64,000 nt of DNA from the NCBI GenBank assembly GCA_027422505.1, contig JAPQWV010000018.1, forward strand, positions 10,248,001-10,312,000, in the 5' to 3' direction. Below are positions 53,895 to 64,000 of the stretch, piece by piece. The DNA is from Craterostigma plantagineum (taxonomy: Eukaryota; Streptophyta; Magnoliopsida; Lamiales; Linderniaceae). The notes beneath the pieces are model-generated. The model had not been told where the DNA came from. It searched no databases and was given only the letters and a program-made list of their open reading frames with translations. The first letter of the stretch is position 1. Each line of letters starts with the position of its first letter. Both the position numbers and the translations under genes were made by a program.

Positions 53895-56108
53895 TGTAGG
53901 ACCCGTGTCCCCGCAAACTAGGTCGGCCAATAAATTTCGTTTATGATCTGAATGATTTCGTGTTAATAACGTATATGTGATATGTCTATGTCACTTTATG
54001 AATTTCGTGCTCGTGACTGATATGGGAATTTCGTGCAAGCCAAGGATTTTGTGTTCATGACCCTTAATTTATGAAAGGGAAATTTTCGAAAACTGGAAAG
54101 GAAATGACTAATGATAGTCAAATGCGAGTTGGGCTAGGAATTAAATTATTATTATTGGGCTAGAACTTAATTCAGGCCCAAAGCCAAGCAAGTTGGGAGA
54201 CAACATTTTCTAATTCAAGGAAAACCCACGCCCACTCTATGCTTCCCTCACTATAGGTAAAGAAAATATCTAACTATGGAATCACAACACTCTAATCTCA
54301 CTTAAGAAAAAGTAACGAAAACCCAAGGAAGGAAGAAGGAAAGAGACGAGAGAAATTCCAAGCCACAAGCACACCAACTAGCTTAGGATTTCGGACTTGG
54401 TAAGTGAAACATCCTCCCTGAGCTTGAAAATTCTTTATAATCAGAAGTTCCTAAATATTTAATCACATCAAGGTCATGAAGAACTAAGAAATTTAGCATA
54501 GGGAGAATGCGAAAACCCTAAGTATGAAGTGAAAGCTTAGATTAAGATCCTTATTTGGATAAATTTATGATTGGCAGTTTAATATATGATTTAGAACCTG
54601 TAACCCTTTCCTTTAAGTTAAGAACCACACGATTTTGGTAGAGAAAGGATGGAAGTGAGGAGTTTCGACTAGGTTAATAATATGAATCTAGTTTCGATAG
54701 GATGAATGGTAAGGTTTCGATCGAAAGTGAGTGAATTGGAGCTTCGATTGAATGTAATTAATCAAAGGACTTTCGATCGAATGAAGGGAGCATTTTAGGG
54801 TTTCGAGCGACAATTAGAAACCACGAATTTAGCTTGGAATCGAACCAATTTTAAATAGTAAGCTTAACAAGCCAGAGTTTCGATCGAAACTCATCTTAAT
54901 ACATAAGTATCGATCGAAACCCCAAACTAAACCCATGCAATTGCTCGAAAGTGATCTCCCATGTAGGGTTTCGAGCGAAACCTAAGATGACGCCATGCAG
55001 ACGTCATCAAACTGCGAAACCCCACCCAAACCACATGCAATCAATCGAAATTGGCCTCTCCATTATGCATGGTTTCGGGCGAAACTAGGTGATGTCAGGC
55101 CGACGTAGATTCGCGGCGAACCTCACTCACACCATATGCACTTTCGATCGAAACGGAGATGATGAGATGGTGATGTCAATAAACGGCGAAACTCGCCCTC
55201 GCACTATGTATGTTTTCGGCGAAACTAAGCTATGTTACTCCATCAAATCGAAATTAGGGATTGATACCCACTAGTCTCGATCGAAAGTGGTTGACAAATA
55301 CGACTTTCGATCGAAACAAATCTCCGCGAAACCCATGCAAGTCAGAAATTGAATTGGTCGAAAGTGGTTAATTCCCATGCGTGGTTTCGATCGAAACTAG
55401 AGTTTGATGAACATCGATTGGACAAAATTGAATCGGGCGAAACCAAATTCTAATTTAACTCACGTTCACCGATAGGTGTAGCTAGGGTCGAAACTAAACT
55501 CTAATATAATGTGGTATAGAAATCAATTAACTTAGGACATTAATAAGGCAAATCGAGTGGCTTGAGGTCTAGGGAATTAATACCAGCCTAAGTAATTAGT
55601 ATGACGAAAATTAGTAGTTCGACGAATTAGCTAAGGAAAGCAAGTTACTAACACTCTAACCATTTTATGCAAGTCGAACGGATAGGGACCTCACGAGGAA
55701 GTAAGCTAATTAAAGCTCGGACGACAGGGAATTTAACTACGACACGTAACTTGCCTGCGTCTAATTATGTGATTACGTGCCTACATGACTTTATGTGAAA
55801 CGTGTATGTTACGACATGATTATTTATATGCATGAAGGTATGATTTGCATAATTACGTGAACATGGCATGAGTATTTGCATGCATACGTAGTACGTAAGA
55901 CATGATGTACGAGCGTGCATAAGATCGCTTGTGTGCGATAGATATTCGCCAATATTGGCATCTGTATCGACTCAATGAAGAGTCACGGCTCCCCTATGCG
56001 ACCATGGCAATAAGATGTCGTATTGCCTGGAATAAGAGGCAGGGGAAATACCCCGTATGCGGGAGATGCAACCTGGAGGATGCAACCCGAGGCATGCACT
56101 ACCCAGAG
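53895..56108 (+). repeat. Family B gypsy LTR 3, truncated
   Basis: Starts TGTAGGACCCG after a PPT and follows LTR 1 closely to the sequence ACTACCCAGAG, then switches abruptly to LINE sequence at 56109. The final 650 or so bases of the LTR are missing and do not resume after the LINE. It shares LTR 1-specific variants rather than LTR 2-specific ones. Confidence 0.88.
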
Positions 56109-58838
56109 ACTATTTGGAATATCCTGGAGAATGGCGCTCGTGGATATCTGGAGACCGTCCAAGACCTTGCTATTCAGCACCCTTTGGAGCCGCAACTTCT
56201 GATCTTGGAAAAGCGGTGTCGCTATGCCTATGCTAAAGCGGTTGATATGGAACACTCGGCGCTCGCGCAACGTGGTAAAGTGGCTTGGTTGAAGGACGGG
56301 GACCAATGCACTGCATTCTTCTTCAAGAAGGTGGCTATGCGACGTGCTAGCAATCGGATTATATGCTGGAAAATGAGGCGGGGGACACATTCGAGGGAGA
56401 TGGTCCTATTAGAGCTGAACTCATTCGATACTACACGGAGCTTCTTGGACAGTCTACCCGGACGTCACCTTTGCATGGTGGTACGGTCACACCTTATTTG
56501 GCGCGTAAGTTGAGTGAGACGGATGCCGAGACGATGACCCTACCAATCACGGATGAGGAAATTAAGAAGGCAATGCTTTCCATCGGGGACAACAAATCGC
56601 CCGGACCTGACGGCTTTTCTGCTGCTCTCGTCAAGGATGCTTGGGATACCATTGGGCCTGAAATCACCCACGCAATCAAGGAATTCTTTAGAACGGGTTT
56701 TCTCTTGGGGGAGCTGAACTCCACGCTTATTACTCTTATCCCTAAGAGCGCTAACCCACGGATGGCTAAGGACTACAGGCCGATATCTTGCTGCAATGTA
56801 CTCTATAAAATTATTTCGAAGATAATCGCCAATCGTCTACGGAACAGCCTTGCGAAGCTTGTCCATCAAACCCAAACTGCGTTCATCCCCGGCCGTCGTA
56901 TATCGGATAATATCCTCTTAGCACAGGAAATTTGTCACGGGTACAACAGTATGGGGCTGCCCGAACGGGTGGCGCTCAAGGTCGACATTGCGAAAGCATA
57001 TTACATGGTGGAATGGGATTTCATATTGGCTACCCTCGACGCACTTAACTCCACCCGACCTTCGTGGGCTGGATTCAGGCTTGCTTGACCACTCCCTTCT
57101 TCTCGATTAACATCAATGGTACACCGGCGGGCTACTTCAAAGGGCGTAGGGGTCTTCGGCAAGGTGATCCGATTTCACCTTATTTATTTACTTTGGTTAT
57201 GGAGGTCTTGCATGGCATCATTGAGGATGGTATTAGACTCAGCGCTAATTTTCGCTATCACTGGAATTGTGAGGCAACTTCACTTTTCATGCTCACGTTT
57301 GCGGATGACCTTCTCCTGTTTTCTCATGCGGATGTTGAGTCTGTTGGAGTCTTCAAACGGAGTCTCGACCTCTTTGCTGCCCTCTCGGGATTAAAGGCCA
57401 TCATTAGCGTGAGATGTTTGTGTCCAAGCGCGCCGAACGGCTGAAGGGAGCAATCCAAGACATCATGGGATTCACACAGGGATCCATTCCTGTACGCTAC
57501 CTGGGCGTTCCCCTTATTACTTCGAGACTCACGATCGCCGATTGCAATCCGCTCCTCACTAGTGTGGACAGACGTCTGGGATTTTGGACAAATGTGTCAC
57601 TATCTTACGCTGGGCGGGTTCAATTGATCAAGTCTGTCCTGCTAGGATTGCATACATATTGGGCTGGTGTTTTCCTCCTCCCTAAGGGCGTTATCCGGAG
57701 CATCGAAACGCGGCTGAGAGCCTTCCTTTGGAGGGGCACGAATGCTAAGGTTGCGTGGGCCGATATATGCGTACCTAAGGAAGAAGGAGGGCTTGGCTTA
57801 CGGTCCATCGAGACGGACAACAAGGCGCTTCTCATGAGACTACTTTGGAATATCCTGACGGACGATGGTACTTCGATTTGGGCCTCATGGATTCGGCGAA
57901 CGAGACTTCACAATAAGTCCTTGTGGTCCATCAGATCGGGGGCACGGACTTCTTGGAGTTGGAGGAAGATTTTGAAGCTTCGTGCTGACTTCTGCCCCCT
58001 TATTCAGTTCCGTATAGGTGATGGGACCAACACGTTTCTTTGGACGGACCCTTGGCTGATTGATAGATCCCTTGTGGAATGCTACCCTCGCGGGCCCATG
58101 ATCATGGGTCTCCCAATCGACTCGAAGCTCAGCACGGTATCAACGAGGGGGGGATGGTGCTGGCCGGCTCAAACATCGGTCGAATATCTTGACTTTGCCC
58201 CCCTCCTTCCGCACATTCAACCGGGAGAGCGGGACACATATAGATGGATCGCGTCAGCAAATGGCCGCTTCTCTACCGCCTCGGCTAGGGAAAGACTTCG
58301 CCTTCGGAAGCCCACTGTCCCCTGGTCCACCCTCTTTGGCGGCCCGTTAGCCATCCCTAGACACGACTTCATACTCTGGCTTGCCATAAGGGAGAAGCTG
58401 GCTACTAGAGACAAGCTTTGGGTGGCGAACGCGGCGGGAACTTCTGTCTGCCTCCTTTGCGACTCTGAGCCTGTGGAGACGGCCCCACACTTATTTTTCG
58501 AATGTACTTATTCTAGACGCTGTCTTATGTTATTACGTAACCACATGCATTTTGGGTGGCCTTACAGGGAGTGGTCTGATGGAATCTACTGGGCGGCTCA
58601 AAGATGGCGTGGGGAACACCTTGCCTCGATTGGACCTCGCCATGCTCTTACTTCGTTGGTCTACCACCTTTGGTCCGAACGTAATAGAAGATGGCGCGAG
58701 GGTGTTCGCCGACCACCAGAGCGCATTGTAGCTGAAATTGAGACGCTCTTAAGCCTACGAATCTCCACTCTTCCTCGCAAATACAACTTACAATGTTGCG
58801 CTATGAGTCGTATCTGGCAGATAGCTTGGAGTAACTAG
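56109..58838 (+). pseudogene. LINE ORF2: RT and zf-RVT, truncated and frameshifted
   Basis: Frames in order: up to about 56370 (WNILENGARGYLETVQ, KVAWLKDGDQCTAFFFKK), 56363-57088 (SPGPDGFSAALV, YRPISCCNVLYKIISKI, FIPGRRISDNIL), 57064-57444 (GLRQGDPISPYLF, TFADDLLLFSH) and 57414-58838 (YLGVPLITSRL, then zf-RVT PWSTLFGGPLAIPRHDF ... CLLCD..HLFFECTYS). Motif A reads KVDIAKAYYMVEW where the other LINE has KAYDKVEW. Frameshifts lie near 56368, 57060 and 57415. It ends with a natural-looking stop at 58836-58838. Related to but diverged from the LINE at 24529. Confidence 0.88.
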
Positions 58839-59524
58839 GGAGTTTTCTTGTCCCTTCTCTCGTCCCTCTTATCTCCCTTACCTCCTATATCTTCCCTGGT
58901 CTCTTTCCACCCTCTCCTCCTTGGTTTCCCGTCTCTTGGGTGTTTTGCAGGTTTGCTGGTTTGGTGTCTCTGGGCGGGCTCCAATGGATGGTTTACTCCA
59001 CTCGTGCTGAGAATGGGTGTCACTTGCTCCACCTACTTGGGGCGCTCTCTCTCCGGCTATCTCCTCCCTTCTCTTTCTCGGGCTTCGGCTCGCTTGCACT
59101 TTGTGCTTCGCCCTTTTGCTGGAAGTTTCAGGAGTGGGCCTCTATGGGCATATCTATACCGACCTGGTTTCGGCTGCAGCTTCTGCTTTTCACCCCTTGC
59201 CGCTTGTTTCTTATCCTTAGCGATATGTCTCCTGTTGTGCGCTTGCCTTTGCACATCGGCCGGATGCCCTGCTGGCACTGCATCTGGTGCCAGGAACCTG
59301 TTGCTTGTTGTGGTTTAGACTCCTACTTTCGCCTTTGTGATTGTTTTGTCTTTCCTTTGGCTGGGGTCTTGTTGGGACCTGTAGGTTGTCTGGGTTGTTT
59401 GCTTCTACGATGTGCTGCCTGGTCGTTGATCGTTAGTTTGGTGCGTCATGATTTGTTTCATGTATGTTGTCTCTGTACTCCTGTATTCTTTCCTTATTTA
59501 GTGAACGTTACCCAAAAAAAAAAA
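56109..59524 (+). mobile_element. 5'-truncated L1-type LINE (plus strand)
   Basis: Starts mid-ORF2 just before RT and ends in a poly-A tail at 59514-59524. ORF1 and the endonuclease are missing, a usual result of incomplete target-primed reverse transcription. Left flank is LTR 3, right flank is a copia stub; the flanks are unrelated and I see no target duplication, so the site was rearranged. The 3' UTR 58839-59513 is pyrimidine-rich; long open frames there are probably chance. Confidence 0.85.
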
Positions 59525-59682
59525 CTCGTCTACGCATCATACCTCTCGATATCAAATCTAGACGACATCTCCATCTCAAATATCAAACCCACAAAATCAC
59601 ACTACACCAAGTTTCACACAACTTACAAGGAGTGCAAATTCCGGCAATGGAAGGTGACGGATCGAAAGCTCTGATACCAGTT
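59525..59682 (-). pseudogene. Copia stub: PBS, leader and first codons of Gag
   Basis: On the minus strand the PBS TGGTATCAGAGC (59679-59668) lies 3 bases inside the LTR. A short leader leads to ATG at 59574 reading MEMSSRFDIERYDA, like the common copia Gag start (SSRFDIE.F.G), then a stop and the LINE tail at 59524. The rest of this copia is gone. Confidence 0.7.
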
Positions 59683-59887
59683 TGTTGTGTTTTGAGGTCG
59701 ATTGAATAGAGAAAATAAGGGAAACAGAGAGATTTAGAGGAGAATTGAAGAAGATGACCAAGAACCAAGAGCCTAGCTCGTTCACTTCTGCTTCTTTCTA
59801 ATTTAATTACTTTTCCTATTACATACAAAAAGTCCTAAGCTAAACGTGGCCCATAGGCCCAAAAACAATTTGGGTCACAACCCAACA
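59683..59887 (-). repeat. Copia 5' LTR (205 bp)
   Basis: On the minus strand TGTTGGGTTGTGACCC to CAAAACACAACA, with matching TGTTG/CAACA ends and a perfect PBS 3 bases after it. Very short for an LTR. It contains a GGGCCTATGGGCC inverted repeat near 59850-59862. Confidence 0.8.
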
Positions 59888-61467
59888 CTGCGTTTTGTGT
59901 AATAAAGCTTATGGTCGTAGAAAATGAAGGCGACGCCGTGTCAATTAAGCACGGCGAAATTGATTATTTAAATCGGACATCATATTGTTATATTTCATAA
60001 GTCTGAAAACTCGTAAACATTCATATGGTGTCCAGAAAATTTCAAGTAGTGTCTATTTTGACGATTAAATCGTGCATGAATCAAACACCATTCGATATAG
60101 TCTTCAATCCATCGATTACCAACATATTCGTCTCGAAACCAATTTCGATCAATTTTTTAGCATGTTGTAAAAAATAACTTTCATCGATAGTAGTTCTTTC
60201 TCTTTAAGTGTTCAGGTGAAGAACGAATACTAACAGCACTCTCGGCTGTATCAAAAGCTCTTATGAATGTCTAACTATGCAAAGCTCGCATACTTCTTGA
60301 ATCGCGACGGCAAACTTGATTAATGTGCTTTTGTCGAGGCAAATGAAAACGTTCAATTTGCTCTCAATGAAGATATATCCTTAAGGGTTAACAAATATTT
60401 CATCCGATCCTTATGAAGATATATCCTCGACTAGTCGTTTTGTTCCTTATAGATTGATGGTGTTGCAACCTGAGAACGTTCATGAAGCCGAGCAAGATAG
60501 TATCAACAACGATCGATCGGTCAAACCAAAATGATCATTTGTAATCCGTCCTAAATCGAACGACGACAAGTCAATATCGCTGCAAGATCAACAAACATCT
60601 CAATATCGATACACGAAGGATTCGGCTATCTACGAAAATCGAATGACTAAATTAAAAACTTCAATTTCGAAACTAGGGTTCTAAATTGGGGAAAATTTCT
60701 ATATCGAATCAAATATCCAAAATTGATGTACTATAATGCACCCAGCCATCTTTTCTCTCTTTAGGGGAAAGCTGGCTGGGTGCATTTCAATAAGTTGCCC
60801 ATGATATTCATAATGCGTACTATACTAAGAACAAAAATTTAAATTCACGAATTTTTGACAAATTTAAAACAAATACCCAGATGAAAAATTCAAGATTTTA
60901 TTTAATACCCAAACGAACTTAATCGACCAATAAGGTGACGACAACGAAATTTGGGCTTCCCTCGTCATCGTTTGTGGTTCGCCCTCGTGCGTTGCCAGTC
61001 GTCGTCGAGGAGAAGAGAGAAGATGAAGTGGCGAGGAGAAGAAATGTGCGCAGGTATATTAAACATGTCGTCGCGTCCATTAGGTGCGGAGTTGCGCCCA
61101 ATAGCTGCAACGCGCATGATATTAGGCCGGACCCAATATAATAACAGACCGCGCGTAATCGGGCTAGTCCAGTCCTATCATCAAAAACAATCAGATTGAT
61201 TACTAACATAACCAACCCCATGTAAGTCTAACTGCAGTGCAAATTACCCAGAATATGACCAACATCCAACTTACTTGCATCATATTTTTCCTTCACTTGT
61301 CGCCGCTTGATTTCCTCTGTTTTGTTATGCATTATCCGGCCCCAAAGAGAGCTACCCGCTGGAATAACAAACTAACTACTTTGCTACTTGTGAGGCATAT
61401 TACATCAAAATCCATTCATCAAAACTAACGAAGATCCTTCATCAACTCTACCGCGAAGAAAGAAAAG
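59888..61467. other. Unidentified intergenic stretch
   Basis: I recognise no gene or element. Short open frames at 60919-61221 overlap on both strands and look like chance. One strong hairpin is present (60736-60785). The last 40 bases lead into copia gag, but no LTR or PBS was found upstream of it, so that element is also truncated at its 5' end. Confidence 0.5.
60736..60785. repeat. 50-bp hairpin with perfect 13-bp arms
   Basis: ATGCACCCAGCCA at 60736-60748 pairs exactly with TGGCTGGGTGCAT at 60773-60785. Pairing can extend imperfectly inwards (CTTTTC with GGAAAG). It could be a small foldback element or a terminator-like RNA hairpin. Confidence 0.85.
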
Positions 61468-63986
61468 ATGGATGCATACTCACTAGGTAACGACAACCGT
61501 CCGCCAATCTTGCAACGCGGTGAATATACAGTCTGGAGAAGCCGCTTTCTAAATTTCATAGCCTTGAAAGATCAAGCCGAAAACTTGCTAAAGTCACTCG
61601 AAGAGGGACCCGCACAGTTCTGGGTCAATGTAGCCGGTGATGACACTGTTACTCCTCAAATTCCCGTTACTAGGCGACTGAAGGAGCCTAGGGAATACAC
61701 CATCGAGGAAAGGGCCCGCGCTAAGGCAGATCTGATAGCCATGAACACACTCATGCAGGGCATCCCCAACGACATCTATAGACAGATAGACAGCCTCCCA
61801 ACGGCTACGGGGATGTGGGATGAACTGCATAGAATGATGCAAAGGACGGAAGTCGGCATCAAGGCCAAAAAGGCAAATATTCTCACTGCTTATGACTCCT
61901 TCAAGGCAAAGCCTCAGCCTACGTGACGTATATCAAAGATACCTCACCCTTCTTAATGAGATAAGGAAAATAGAAATCTCTAAGACAAACATGGAAACAA
62001 ACATTAGATTTCTATCCTCCTTGCCCTCAGACTGGAAAAAGATATCCACTCAACTCAGGCAAAACAAAGATTTGGAGGAATTGGATATCCATGCAGTCTT
62101 TGATAATCTCGCCCAACACGAGAAAGATATCAGCGAGATTCAGAAGGAGCAAAAGGGCAAGCAGATTGAAGACATTGTTGACCTAGTCTCAGAGAAGCGT
62201 GGAACAAAGCATCGCAAAGAGAAATCGTTAGGCCTTCCTCCTCATCAGAGTCAGAAGAAGATTCCGAGTCAGACGCTGAGCCAAGCATGAAAGCACTGGG
62301 GAAGCAGTTGGCTTTAATCGGAAAATTGATGAGCAAGACGTACTTCAAGAAGAAGTCCTCATCTTCGGCCAACCGACTTCGGACCTCAAGCTCTAAGAAT
62401 AAAGAACGTGCACCAGAGAGCTCCGAAATCAAGAACACCAAAGAGCCCAACAAGTGCTTCAACTGTGGCAAGCCTGGTCATTTTGCCAGAGAATGCACTC
62501 TTCCCAAGAAGAGGGATGCTAATTACTACTCCAGAAAGATTCAACTCTTAAAGCAGAAGGAAGATGGAGTAGCCCTCATGGCAGAGCAGGACCACTGGCT
62601 CGAAGACACATCCAATTCCGAAGAGGAGAACTTAGCCCTTATGGCCCGCCTGGACAACACCTTGGATGCCGAAACCTCAAATTGGACGGACGATGACGAC
62701 GCACCCACCTCATCACGAGAGGTCGTCTCTCCTTCCACATTATTGACCATGTTAGAATCGTATAACATAAAATACGCTAACATGAAACGTGAGCAGAAAA
62801 GTATAAAGGAGGACAAACTTTCTAAGTCTCAGGAGAAGATTATTAGTCTCGAATCAGAACATAGAAGCTCTAGTACTAAAATAGAAGAACTCACTAAGAG
62901 CCTACATTCTAGGGTGACTAGTCAACCTCAAATGGGGCAGCATAGTGAAAAATTAAAGAATTAAAAGATAGGCTAGCAAATAACTACAATTGCTTGGTTA
63001 GGAATCTCAATGAGAAAGCCAGCCTCAATTGTAGGTTAACCGAAGCTACCACTAAGATCACTAACTTGGAAGCTGAATTAGGAATATCGAATGCAAAAAT
63101 TAGTGAACTTAGTAAAGAACTTGATGCCTGTCAAACCGCTAAACTGACGGTAGAAAATAATTATGCTCTATTAGGTGAGGAACGTAAGAAGTTATATGCA
63201 AAAATTAAGAAATTAGACGATCTTCTTACGAGAAGGGGCCAAGCTGAACAGACATATTTCTAAATTAGCCCAAGGATTTAGATTTCTTAATCCCTTAGGA
63301 GGCATAGGTTTCACTAATCCATGTGTGCTGAAGAAGAAATAAATGTATGACATAAAGCACATGGGGTTAGAGCTAACCACTCTCAAGGCATTTACTGAAG
63401 CAAAAGAACAAGATGTTCTAGAAATCGCCAAGAGAAAAACCACAAAAAGGGCTCAAATCCCCTTCGACTACACAGAGCTAAATGACAGAGATAAAATATA
63501 AAATCATCTCTAACACCTGTCTGTGATTTAGTTCAACCTCCTGACCCTCAAACATCCTACGAGGAAGCTGAAGACGTTCATTATAAAAATTCTCTGTACA
63601 TACCTCCTATCATAAAACAGATAGAGGAATCTCAGGTGAAATTAGACAAAGAACAAGAGAACTTCGAAGCCGAAAAGAAAAGGTTTCTGAAAGAGATGGA
63701 AAATCTCAAAGCTTTCTCATCCTCCGAAGCTACCTCTCACGCTCTAGTGAAAAGCGTGAAAATAGAAAAAGCGCCTTCAAAAGATCAAAAATGGATTGTT
63801 AATTCTGTTAAAAGTGCTAAGTCTAAATCTTTCTCATCTCCATCTACAAGGGATCGTAGGGCCAGCAATAAAAACGAAGGCGATAGTGCCTAGTGATAAG
63901 ATAAAGAAGGAGCCAGTAGATTTGGGTGTTTCTAAGAATGTTACTCCTTCCGTTAAAATAAAAGACACTCGTAGAAATAAAAGGGC
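61468..63986 (+). pseudogene. copia Gag with CCHC knuckle and coiled-coil region, broken
   Basis: Starts MDAYSLGNDNRPPILQRGEY at 61468 and is the best preserved gag of this lineage here. Capsid frame to 61926 (ERARAKADLIAMNTLMQGIP), frameshift near 61905, VYQRYLTLLNEIRKIEISK to 62290, then 62287-62964 with the CCHC knuckle CFNCGKPGHFAREC (62458-62499) and EQDHWLEDTSNSEEENLALMA. Coiled coils follow (62994-63263: TKITNLEAELGISNAKISEL), ending with DDLLTRRGQAEQ. More breaks occur near 62965, 63263 and 63500, then a Lys-rich piece 63636-63893. A family A LTR interrupts it at 63987 before any protease is seen. Homologous to 12242-14163. Confidence 0.85.
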
Positions 63987-64000
63987 TGTTAGGTCCTACG
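63987..64000 (-). repeat. Start of a family A LTR, cut by the window edge
   Basis: TGTTAGGTCCTACG is identical to the first 14 bases of the LTR at 30453, so another minus-oriented family A LTR begins here inside the copia. Confidence 0.7.

Noticed and set aside
58940..59674. 244-codon frame downstream of LINE ORF2
   Set aside because: It covers the pyrimidine-rich 3' UTR, the poly-A tail and the copia stub; no domain and it crosses an element junction.
60919..61221. Possible host gene fragment
   Set aside because: Open frames on both strands are short and share no recognisable motif; no supporting start, splice or domain evidence.

Overview
This window looks like repeat-rich nuclear DNA from a flowering plant, probably a eudicot; I cannot name the species. 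Almost everything recognisable belongs to retrotransposons of three plant classes: Ty1/copia (PBS for initiator tRNA-Met, gag with one CCHC knuckle, PR-IN-RT-RH order), Ty3/gypsy (PR-RT-RH-IN order, one family with a chromodomain-like C-terminus), and plant L1-type LINEs (DUF4283/CCHC ORF1, endonuclease-RT ORF2, poly-A tail). I found no convincing single-copy host gene, rRNA, tRNA or CRISPR array. Most element genes are broken by frameshifts or stops, so most are annotated as pseudogenes.

Layout. 1-3939: 5' part of a minus-strand gypsy element (LTR, PBS, gag-PR, broken RT). 3940-12241: plus-strand 3' part of a copia-type element (here family A) with a long uncharacterised accessory ORF, a PPT, and a tandem array of six LTR-like units of about 346 bp. 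12242-16459: minus-strand family A copia, truncated in gag, whose 5' LTR is shared with a gutted mini-element. 16511-24528: a plus-strand copia (family D) with gag, a coiled-coil region, broken pol, and a small antisense ORF predicted to encode a membrane protein. 24529-about 30345: minus-strand LINE. 30453-30802: lone family A LTR. 30803-34832: gag-only gypsy derivative with related LTRs (family C), rich in short hairpins. 34833-56108: tandem, LTR-sharing array of a chromodomain gypsy (family B) with about 2.9-kb LTRs, interrupted by a 2.9-kb solo LTR of family C flanked by a 5-bp target duplication. 56109-59524: 5'-truncated LINE. 59525-59887: stub of another minus-strand copia with a 205-bp LTR. 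59888-61467: unidentified DNA with one strong hairpin. 61468-64000: copia gag region ending at a family A LTR that runs off the window.

Themes. Insertions are nested, and LTRs are repeatedly shared between neighbouring internal regions, which points to unequal recombination rather than independent insertions. Several LTRs or leaders carry clusters of short palindromes, each family with its own CpG-containing motif (TTCGCGAA, TTTCGATCGAAA, CTCGACAT/ATGTCGAG, TCGATCG). The gypsy LTRs also contain chains of stem-loops whose arms change in a compensatory way. Those structured arrays and the antisense membrane ORF are the least explained features.
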